NCBI GenBank assembly: GCA_942159475.1
Contig: OW804096.1
Span: forward strand, 10,837,871 to 10,901,870
DNA from: Sthenelais limicola
Lineage: Eukaryota > Annelida > Polychaeta > Phyllodocida > Sigalionidae
DNA length: 64,000 nt
Direction of reading: 5' to 3'
In this document: positions 56,435 through 64,000 of the stretch, one piece after another
Position numbering within the stretch: the stretch's first letter is position 1
Layout: each line of letters starts with the position of its first letter
The notes under the pieces: model-generated
Database searches by the model: none
The model's input: the letters and a program-made list of their open reading frames with translations, nothing else
Told to the model about the DNA's origin: nothing
Position numbers and translations under genes: made by a program

Positions 56435-56609
56435 CCTATTTAAAACGAGGATACTGTTCAAAATACAGTTCAAAATAACCGACAGGTTTCTTTCATCAAT
56501 GCAATACTAGATATATTCATTTTTGTTTTAATTCTTAGCCAATTTAGGAGAAATTACCTAATGTGTAGAGCTGCCGAGTATACATTATCTGACGCCCTGT
56601 ACTGACCCA
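56435..56609 (-). mobile_element. MITE family A relic, copy 32
   Basis: Diverged interior and right half: GTTCAAAATACAGTTCAAAA, GTTTCTTTCATCAATGCAAT, TAATGTGTAGAGCTGCC, ending TATCTGACGCCC. Left terminus missing, adjacent to foldback L. Confidence 0.65.
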
Positions 56610-56631
56610 TGGTATCGCGGAAACTTCATAT

Positions 56632-56813
56632 GTGATGCGTTTCAGGAAAATGAGTGAGTGAGTGAGATTGATACATCGATCGATATGATTATAAGGACTA
56701 TAAGTAATAAACTCTCCAAATATCAGAACATTCCAATAAAGTGATCTTGTAAATTAACACTTTAAGAAATATCATTTTTGCGACTTGTGACTCATTTCCC
56801 TGAAACACATCAC
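56632..56813 (+). mobile_element. MITE family B, copy 11 (internally deleted)
   Basis: 182 bp. Left GTGATGCGTTTCAGGAAAAT, then a (GAGT)n stretch and GAGATTGATACATCGATCGA, then the normal right third to ACTCATTTCCCTGAAACACA and TCAC. Perfect duplication ATAT (56628-56631 and 56814-56817). Confidence 0.88.
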
Positions 56814-57062
56814 ATATGTTTCCCAATAGCCAGTTATTCCTTCCTTGCAATATTGGTAGTGTTTGGTAGGAAATGTAGGAAGAACCTCGCCACCCCTCCC
56901 CACCAACAGAACCAGCACAACTATCACATTTGTAAACTAAGCAATGAGGATTACATGATTGAAAGCACTTACAGTGGAAGTCCATGGATCCCCATATCAA
57001 TCCCTCGCCAACATTGTATTCAACTCTGTTTGAGATATTCGTCCTGGGTATGACCATAAATA

Positions 57063-57202
57063 GAGAGAATGGGACTCGCCGGCAATAATCGAAAATTTAT
57101 TGGACGAGATTCGTCCACATAAGCACGATGCCGTAGGCAGAGTGCTTATGTGGACGAATCAAGTCCAATACATTTTCGATTATTGCCGGCGAGTTCCATT
57201 CT
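57063..57202. mobile_element. Foldback element J, about 140 bp
   Basis: Long near-perfect arms: GAATGGGACTCGCCGGCAAT, AATCGAAAATTTATTGGACG, AGATTCGTCCACATAAGCAC, mirrored on the other side; loop about 16 bases (GATGCCGTAGGCAGA). TA at both edges. Single copy here. Confidence 0.75.
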
Positions 57203-57658
57203 ATATTTATTATATGGGCATAAAATTTGATCATATGTCATCAGATATCACTAGAAAAATACTAAAGAAGTCTCAGAGAGCCCCGCTGACAGCCCCGTTA
57301 GTAGGCCTACAATGTTTGGTGCCCATTGTGCGATCATGCAGTTTTTAGGCCTACTTATATTGTTGACTTAAAACGTTCATATCGCAGCCATTTCTTGGCT
57401 TACATTAATAAATCTTATATCATTCAATAGAGAATTTAATGATGTGGTTTTTATTATGTATTTCTACAATCAGAGTACCAGAATCGCCGGTGGATTACCG
57501 ATCGCGGGCATTTGTTTACATGCTTTGCGGAGAGCCAAAGCTCCACGAAGCATAACAACAGAGCTATTTTTAGACAACTACATTTTTATAGGACGCGTCC
57601 TATATGAATATTTTTATAGCACCCCACTTATAGCACCTGCCATATAGCATGTGCATAT

Positions 57659-57832
57659 AATAAAGTGCCTTTCTGTCTCTTTTTCTCTGTCTCTCTCTCC
57701 CTTTTTCTCTATCTCTATTTCCTGGGTATGATCATAAACTGCCTCCCTCTCAGCTCTCCCGCCCTTGATATAACCATATTAAATGTGTTTATAAGGGCGT
57801 GAAGCAACCAGTCTCACTCACTCACTCACTCA
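57659..57832 (+). mobile_element. SINE-like family C, copy 9
   Basis: Starts at ATAAAGTGCCTTTCTGTCTC, core TTTCCTGGGTATGATCATAA, TTTATAAGGGCGTGAAGCAA, tail (CACT)n. Head shortened. Confidence 0.85.
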
Positions 57833-58649
57833 GTCTACCAACTCAGCTATACTAATTATGCGCTTAGTACTCTAAATCGCAATCAAAGAGCAACTATAAA
57901 CAAGCGTGAAACAAGACATAAACCCAAAAGCTCAGCTATAAAACCCACGACCCTGTCCAACCCTGACCGACCCCACCCAACCCTGTACAAGTATTGCTGG
58001 GTATAGTGTGTATCATGCTGCATTATGTATGAGGGATGTAGGATGATATGGAACTGGATGAATAATGTATCATACGTCTCCTCCAGGTTAAGTCAGAGAT
58101 CAAGGTTTCAGGATTAGGATGAGGGAGAGGAAGCTGGGGGGCACACTCGGGGTTTTCTTTGAAAGGGGTTGGGGGAGGGGGGGAGGGGGGTGGTGTGGGT
58201 GCGGGAAGAGGCTGGTGGGGGTTGGAGGAGGCAGAGCAGAGATGTAACACTAATATCTCATTACAAGCGTCCTATGCCTCACACCTATAATAGGCTACAA
58301 CCAGTTTTTTTCGTAGTTGTTTAACCTGTTATGGGAAAATGCTCAGCTTTTATGTGAAACTTTAAATGAAGAACATACTAAATAGTTTACTAAACTAAAT
58401 ATGTATATTATTCTGTCGACGTCGGTTTATTACTCTGATATCACAAATAATGTATGTTTACCACCAACTACAAACTATGGCTACTGTAATAACATATCAT
58501 TATTACTTTATTTTATCTTATTTTATAAACGATGTTTATCATATATCTAAGTATTATAAATGTCATAACAATATCTGAGATCTGAGATCTGATGTCACTG
58601 AGAAAAGCATTCTACCAGTTTACACGCAGTATAAAACCTTTTAACACAT
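57833..58649. other. Unannotated stretch with a G-rich patch
   Basis: G-rich low-complexity sequence at about 58130-58235 (GGGGGAGGGGGGGAGGGG). No recognised element. Confidence 0.4.
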
Positions 58650-58994
58650 GGGTCAGATTTTCAGAAAATGTACAATTCACCTTCACCAATTCTCTCAAAT
58701 AACCCAAATTTAAGACTAAAATAAGGTTCAAAATACTGTTCAACATAACCAAACAGACTGTTTGAATCCAGCCAATACCAAAGGCCTCTCTGGAAGATCT
58801 ATGGCTAGCATAGATGCGAGTACCTATCTCCAGTCATATTATTAGTGTATACTTTCAACCTTGTAACTGTTTGAGCTGGAAATAAATAACATCAATCAAT
58901 CAAATACATTCATATATACCTAGTGTTGACGATTTTTCAGTCCAATTTAGTAGAATTTACAATTCTGCCAATACATCTTCTCAAAATCTGACCC
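58650..58994 (-). mobile_element. MITE family A, subfamily III, copy 33, split by a retroposon tail
   Basis: Left GGGTCAGATTTTCAGAAAAT, right AAAATCTGACCC. Interior ACAGACTGTTTGAATCCAGC. At about 58783 family A sequence stops and resumes at about 58904 (ATACATTCATATATACCTAG), with a foreign insert between. Flanks ACAT and GTTA do not match. Confidence 0.87.
58783..58903 (+). mobile_element. Short LINE/SINE 3'-end insertion inside MITE A33
   Basis: About 120 bp foreign to family A. It ends AAATAAATAACATCAATCAATCAA, an AATAAA signal followed by an (ATCA)n tail, which is typical of a strongly 5'-truncated LINE or SINE insertion. It does not match the LINE at the start of the window. Confidence 0.65.
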
Positions 58995-59453
58995 GTTACA
59001 TCAAATTAAAGCGGCATTCTCAGCCATTAAGACAACACATCTTGTCACTGTTTGTTTGACATATAAGACCCCTAGAGGTCCCCCACCCCCCAAAAACAGG
59101 AAATGCGCCCTGCTGCAAAAGCAACATGGCGAAATCATCCACAATTATGACCAAATGACTTTCAGATGGGTAGGACAAGAACGGAACAAACGTAGACAAT
59201 GATTAGTGGTTGATCTGTTAACTCAGAATCAATTTTTTATTTGAAAAATATCTCATTCAGGAAGACATTTCGTAATGAAACGAGGAGACAAGGAAACAAT
59301 AAAGCAGTCGAACGTACATCATGGAATGACATAATCCATATACATTGGCTTCTTTCTTTTTTTTTAAAGAAGAATTAGGATAACTAGTGATTTATGAAGA
59401 CAGAACATGAAGAAAGAAGTATAAAATTCAAATACAGGAATAAGTCCTGCATT

Positions 59454-59631
59454 GTGATCATACTGCTCCTGCTCCCAGTCGGATAGTGTGTCACATTGTG
59501 TAATAAAATAAATAAAGTGATAAAGTAATAAAGAAAATAAAGAAAAAAACAAACAAATACAGTTGTATTGCATTGTGATCACATTGCTCCTGCTCCTAGT
59601 CGGATAGTATGTCACATTGTGTAATGGTCTG
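59454..59631. repeat. Direct duplication, about 121-bp period
   Basis: ATTGTGATCATACTGCTCCT... GTCGGATAGTGTGTCACATT at 59453 recurs as ATTGTGATCACATTGCTCCT... GTCGGATAGTATGTCACATT at 59573, both followed by GTGTAAT. Two units only. Confidence 0.85.
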
Positions 59632-59778
59632 ATATAGTTGTATAGTGTGATATAGCAATTAGATGAGTAGGTGGCTAATAGTGACAGGTGGAAATGTAAG
59701 TCGGTAGACACATAAATCCTTAACACAGTATGTAAAGCATGCTTGCGGGGGCGAAACTTCTTATATCCTATGGTAAAT

Positions 59779-59940
59779 GGGTCAGATTTTCAGAAAATGT
59801 ACAATTGGCAGCTGTACACATTTAGGAATTTCTGCTAAATTAGGCTGCAATGTGGTCAATACTTGGTAAATTCGAGTATATTCTGTACTGCATTGATTCT
59901 AGCAATCTGTTTGGTTAGGTTGAACTGTATTTTGAACTTT
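59779..59940 (+). mobile_element. MITE family A, copy 34 (right end lost)
   Basis: Left terminus GGGTCAGATTTTCAGAAAAT is present; matches to GAACTGTATTTTGAACTTT. The rest is replaced by a short TATTGGATAAACTTTA direct repeat and then foldback K. Confidence 0.87.
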
Positions 59941-59983
59941 GTATTGGATAAACTTTATATTGGATACACTTTATAAATGGACA

Positions 59984-60320
59984 GGACCCGGTTTCTTAGT
60001 CACTAAAATCTGGTTTTAGTTTGGATAAAACACAAAATAAAACACTTTTTATGTTTAATAATTAAAACCAATTTTAGTCTGTTTCCAAGTCATCGCTAAA
60101 CAATTTTAGGGCTTTAACCCGCGTTTCTAAGACGATTTTGGGGTTTTAAAATGGTTTAGCAAAATTCTAAACCCTTTGGGGGTTTTAAAACGGTTTAGTT
60201 AGACCAAAACGAAAATCCGTCTCTGAAACCAGCTTTACAAATTCGTTCAGTTAAACCAAAATTAGAAGTTAAACTCTAAACTGGTTCTAGCTAAACTCTT
60301 CTGACTAAGAAACCGGGTCC
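59984..60320. mobile_element. Foldback-ended element K, about 337 bp
   Basis: Inverted ends GGACCCGGTTTCTTAGTCAC / GACTAAGAAACCGGGTCC. The interior is filled with variants of TTTTAGGG / AAACCRTTTTA and TTAAACC motifs on both strands, giving it an imperfect palindromic character throughout. CAGG is found at both edges (offset by a base). Single copy. Confidence 0.7.
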
Positions 60321-61009
60321 AGGAGCCTCTGCGAACAGATCTTCCTGGTCCGCCCATCAGATATACCTACTCCAATCTCCAGAATACAAAATAAAATACA
60401 AAGCACCACTTCTGGATAATACAGCACCAATTTACAATGAAAACTCACTACAGAGTCTTTTAATATGATATGTGATATAATGAGTAATAATTATCTTGTA
60501 TAAGACATTAACCCAATAGACCTTGTTATAATAATAATTGGTTGATAAAACCTGTTTACTGAACTTGCAGTATTATCTGTCTCTGATAGCACACTAATTC
60601 ATTTGGTATATAACGGTTGGTCAATAGACCTGTTCACTGAGCATACAATAAATCAGGATTACATCAAAATGTATTATAGTGAACAATAATTGTCTATGAC
60701 AAGACATTACTTCCAGCAAACATTAATGATAATAATACTTGGTTGATAAACTTGTTCACCGACCATACCATGAATCAGTGTTACATCAGTCATTAATATC
60801 ATGAATTAAAAGACCTTACATATGGAAAAGAACAGCATCAACATTTTTGCAAGGTTTAACAACAACAACCCATCTTCGAGGCGTTAATGACAAAGTGTCC
60901 CCTCCGGGAACCCTCTTTAAAAAGTCATACTGGCAGGATGTATCTGGTTCAGTAGTTCTCCGCCAGGGAACCTGCCATTTTAGTGGCGTGTGCCAAAGCT
61001 CAGGGACAC
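60321..61009. other. Unannotated stretch
   Basis: Two related segments (TAATAATTGGTTGATAAAACCTG at 60533 and TAATACTTGGTTGATAAACTTG at 60734, each followed by TTxACxGAxC) suggest an old local duplication of about 60-100 bp. No other feature. Confidence 0.45.
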
Positions 61010-61087
61010 TGACGTCATGAATGTTTCATGTGATACGTCATGCATGAGGTAAGTGACAACACAACCGGAAGTGATGGAACCGGAAGT
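61010..61087. promoter_or_regulatory. Promoter-like island: CRE and two ETS sites
   Basis: A perfect palindromic CRE TGACGTCA (61010-61017), a CRE-like TACGTCA (61034-61040), and two CCGGAAGT ETS sites (61065-61072 and 61080-61087) lie within 78 bp. CREB/ATF plus paired ETS sites are common at animal housekeeping promoters. On the minus strand a Kozak-like AAAATGG follows at 60981-60975, but its frame stops after nine codons (M-A-G-S-L-A-E-N-Y). No gene can be assigned. Confidence 0.4.
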
Positions 61088-61165
61088 GGATTTTAGCGGA
61101 AAGTCTCCTGACAAACGAGTGTTAAACACTTACATAGAGGAAGCAACTAATTAGTAATTTGTTAA

Positions 61166-61401
61166 GGCTCAGATTTTCAGAAAATGTACAATTCAACTTC
61201 GCCAATCTTCTCAAATAACCCACATTTTAGACGAAAATAAAGATCAAAATACAGTTTAACCTAACCTAACAGATTGTTTGAATCAATGCAATACCAAAAT
61301 ATACTCGAAGTTACCCAGTATTGACCAGATTACAGCCTAATTTAGCAGAATTTCCCGAAAGTGTAGAGCTGCATATTGTACATTTTCTGAAAATCTGACC
61401 C
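61166..61401 (-). mobile_element. MITE family A, copy 35
   Basis: GGCTCAGATTTTCAGAAAAT left, AAAATCTGACCC right. Flanks TTAA and TTAT differ at one base. The interior mixes subfamily I and III (AACAGATTGTTTGAATCAAT). Confidence 0.88.
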
Positions 61402-62352
61402 TTATAGTGATGATGAACCACTTGGCTTTTCTACTTAACTAGGAATTGTTTATGACCATTGAGAATCAAATTAGTTCCTCACATTCAGTGTTAACGGTTT
61501 TTAACACCGAGACACATATATCCTGGTAACAGACGCCTCAAACACATGGTTGACAAACAAGGCAAACAGTGTGCATTCACTTCTGTTAAACAGTTAGCAT
61601 TCAGTTGCATTCTACCAGATCCACCGATAACTGCCTCATTTCTGCACTTACATAACCATTTCTATCAAAATCGTGTTAGAAAATGCCTCATTCGTGCTGC
61701 TGTATCTCAACTAGAATAACAAGAAGTCCTTGACAAGTGAGTATGAAAGAAGATAGCAATTGAGAATAACATCTTCAGGCACACCTTACGAAATATGCTT
61801 CTATCCCAATATGGATAATCTCCGCAACCTGTATACAGTAACCTTTCCTGGCTATACAGGCTTAACGTAGGAATAGAATATGTTAAGAGTGAGATGAGTC
61901 TTTCCAAGAAAGTGATCAGAGGAGGTAAGTGGATGGGGGTGGCTTAGCTGTATTTCCCGGTTAGGTACTTAAGGAGGGTCAGACCTTGCCATAATGGGCC
62001 TCTGCCTCCGCTAATCATCTTCATAGAACATAAGCTATATAGGGAGGTATGGAGGTTATTCTATACAATGGAGAGTACGAAAGACTTGTATAGAGACGTT
62101 ATACTAGTTCATATCTATAGCAATTATTCCGGAAGAAAAAAATATATAATACCAACATTTATACATTGGGAAATGCTCGTGGGGTTTAGTGTTTAGTAAC
62201 TTATTAATTTTGATTAAATCCGAAAAACAAAGTTTCATCCATACTCTATGTAATGATGTAAAAATAATTTTCTTAAATGGGAGAGTAAACAAAACAAAAT
62301 AATGAATCGATTGACTAAAAAACTGACAAACCAAGGTCCATTAAATACATTT
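61402..62352. other. Unannotated stretch
   Basis: No repeat or reliable exon. Frames of 66-76 codons on the minus strand are unsupported. Confidence 0.35.
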
Positions 62353-62744
62353 GTGATGCGTTTCAGGAAAATGAGTCATAAGTCGCACAAAATAGATTTT
62401 GAAAAGAGGAGATCAAGCTGATTCCAATGGTGGTAAACATTAAGGACATTAAATAAGTATTTCAATATTTTTAGTTTGATATTTTTATTTCTGAAAAAAT
62501 GTTTTCAATAATTTTCGGTGAACAATATTGCTAGTAAATTAGGTGAATGTACTCCATAGGATGATCTAAGCAATGCATGAATATATTTAAAACACTATTC
62601 TGAAATTTGCTCCATATATTCATCAGACCTATCTGACTAGATACTCAAAAAATGAAAACATTCCAAAAAGAAGATCATGTGAACAAATGTCTTTTAAAAA
62701 TATGAATTTTGCGACTTATGACTCATTTTCCTGAATGACATCAC
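62353..62744 (+). mobile_element. MITE family B, copy 12
   Basis: 392 bp. Left GTGATGCGTTTCAGGAAAAT, right ACTCATTTTCCTGAATGACA then TCAC. Perfect duplication ATTT (62349-62352 and 62745-62748). Confidence 0.92.
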
Positions 62745-62777
62745 ATTTGTCTGACCCTCTAAATAAAATGAAAACTT

Positions 62778-63044
62778 TCAAAATAAAATTTCGATGTCAT
62801 CATCTCTTTCTATGTCCTCCCTGAACAAATCTTGGAATTGTAATTTAAACCCAGGTGAATTAAGAGAATGGAAGTGGATGTCGTAAAATTGTGGATGATG
62901 TGGTAAAACCGATGAGTCATTCACAATGGCAAGAACGCGTTGATTTTGTGTCGGTGGTAGACACTTACTGTAATTACAAACTGTCACCCGAGTCTTGCTT
63001 CCAGGCCCTCTCCATGGGTCTGGTTCTTGTAATTCCTGTGTCAT
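62778..63044 (-). CDS. Weak candidate exon, hypothetical protein
   Basis: An 88-codon minus-strand frame ending Q-D-L-F-R-E-D-I-E-R-D-D-D-I-E-I-L-F-stop. A possible acceptor (TGACACAG) lies near its 5' end and a GTAAGT follows the codons for V-T-V-C-N-Y, so several exon models are possible. An antisense frame of 76 codons overlaps it. It sits between MITE B12 and MITE A36. No family recognised; could be chance. Confidence 0.2.
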   Translation of the reverse strand: MTQELQEPDPWRGPGSKTRVTVCNYSKCLPPTQNQRVLAIVNDSSVLPHHPQFYDIHFHSLNSPGFKLQFQDLFREDIERDDDIEILF

Positions 63045-63068
63045 TTGAGCAATCCATGCATAATATGA

Positions 63069-63303
63069 GGGTCAGATTTTCAGAAAATGTACAATTCACC
63101 TTCAGCAATCCTCTCAAATAACCCAAATTTCAGACATAAATGAGCTTCAAAATGTAGTTTAACATAACAGAACTGATACTTTAAATCAATGCAATACCAA
63201 ATATATTCAGATATTCCCGGTAATCATCCTTTTTTAGCCTAATTTAGCAGAATTTCCTAAATGTGTAGAGCTGCCAATTGTACATTTTCTGAAAATCTGA
63301 CCC
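63069..63303 (-). mobile_element. MITE family A, subfamily II, copy 36
   Basis: 235 bp with both termini. Flanks ATGA and ATTA differ at one base. Confidence 0.9.
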
Positions 63304-64000
63304 ATTAATCTCCTACAATCCAATTGCATAGAGTAGGTGTATGAGCTGAACTAGTGCTGGTAATACACTTTTAATAATAGATTATCAAGTTGTATGCAAA
63401 AGACGATTGGCAGTATCTATTTCTCTCATGTGCTTTGGCTACTGATACAATTTCGGGATAAAGAAATAAGCAAAACGCACTAGTTATTGAAGAGTTAGGG
63501 AACTGAGAAGACATGACAGCTTGGAAGTAGTAATTATCTAATTATGTATTTTTTCTTTAGAAAACTTTGGGAACACTTTGAGACATTATGGTCTGTTTTG
63601 CAATAATGATGGTTAGTTAAACAAGTTCTATCCCAATTAATCAAAATAGGTTTGATGAGTTTTGTACACTTCAGTTTGCAAGTAAAATGCACAAGCTTTG
63701 GCGAAGAAAGTATGATAAGAATGACTTGCAATCTGTTCTGCAGCAATGTCATTCCTATAACTCGTTTGAAATGTAACTTCCACAAAGGTCCCTCCTGTTG
63801 CAACTTGCATCAACCTTGTATTGTTACTATGTACATCTGTTACTTTATACTTTACAAACAGGAATAAATACACTAACTTTGATCAACAAAGTTAACAAAA
63901 CCTGTATAAATATCGGCTTGTTAAGCAAATTATGTTTGTTTGTTTTAAGATTTTTATTCAGCCAGACATTATGCAACAGGTACACTATTCACAGAAAAGC
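63304..64000. other. Unannotated end of window
   Basis: Overlapping frames of 71-89 codons on both strands. The last 60 bases (GTTTGTTTGTTTTAAGATTT then TTATTCAGCC) look like the complement of a retroposon or 3' UTR tail with an AATAAA-like signal, so a minus-strand transcript end or a LINE could lie beyond the border. Confidence 0.35.

Overview
This is a window of an animal genome, A+T-rich and dominated by repeats. It has no operons, no dense coding and no bacterial features. It contains one partial LINE reverse transcriptase, many short inverted-repeat elements with clean target-site duplications, microsatellites and minisatellites, and a few isolated exon-like and promoter-like islands. 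A recurrent SINE-like repeat ending in (TCAC)n, read on the other strand as GAGTGAGTGAGATTGGTTGCTTTACGCC, resembles in style repeats I associate with molluscan genomes. A lophotrochozoan, probably a mollusc, is therefore my best guess, but that is inference. No complete host gene is certain.

Layout. The window opens inside a Jockey/CR1-like non-LTR retrotransposon (1-~2030). From there to the end the sequence is sown with one MITE family (called family A here): about 235 bp, termini GGGTCAGATTTTCAGAAAAT, 4-bp target duplications, 36 full or partial copies plus one end fragment. A second MITE family (B) is about 410 bp, starts GTGATGTGTTTCAGGAAAAT, and makes 4-bp duplications of the type ATTT, AAAT or ATAT; it has 12 copies. 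A copies sit inside B copies twice, and a LINE-like tail sits inside one A copy. Further families are a SINE-like retroposon with (TCAC)n tail (C, 9 copies, one with a 12-bp duplication), a 300-bp unclassified repeat (D, 3 copies), a foldback with TTAA/TA-rich flanks (E, 5), TTA-flanked foldbacks (F, G), TA-flanked mariner-like MITEs (H, 2; I, 2) and several single foldbacks.

Tandem arrays occur at 16.37 kb (24-bp unit), 19.4 kb (10-bp unit), 20.34-21.22 kb (C-rich, then a 69-bp unit) and 50.57-51.86 kb (a G-rich minisatellite on the + strand).

Host-gene candidates are weak but worth checking. A minus-strand spliced gene may occupy about 49.38-54.07 kb: it has a polyadenylation signal, a terminal exon with a strong acceptor, an internal exon with GTAAGT, and a possible first exon, and the G-rich minisatellite lies in its last intron. 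A 42-nt microexon lies at 25438-25479. A compact promoter-like island with a perfect RFX X-box, an E-box and an NRF1-like site lies at 34.44-34.52 kb. A CRE/ETS island lies at 61.01-61.09 kb. A hammerhead-ribozyme-like core, probably a Penelope-type fragment, lies at 42.92-42.96 kb. The rest reads as intergenic or intronic DNA shaped by successive waves of non-autonomous transposition.
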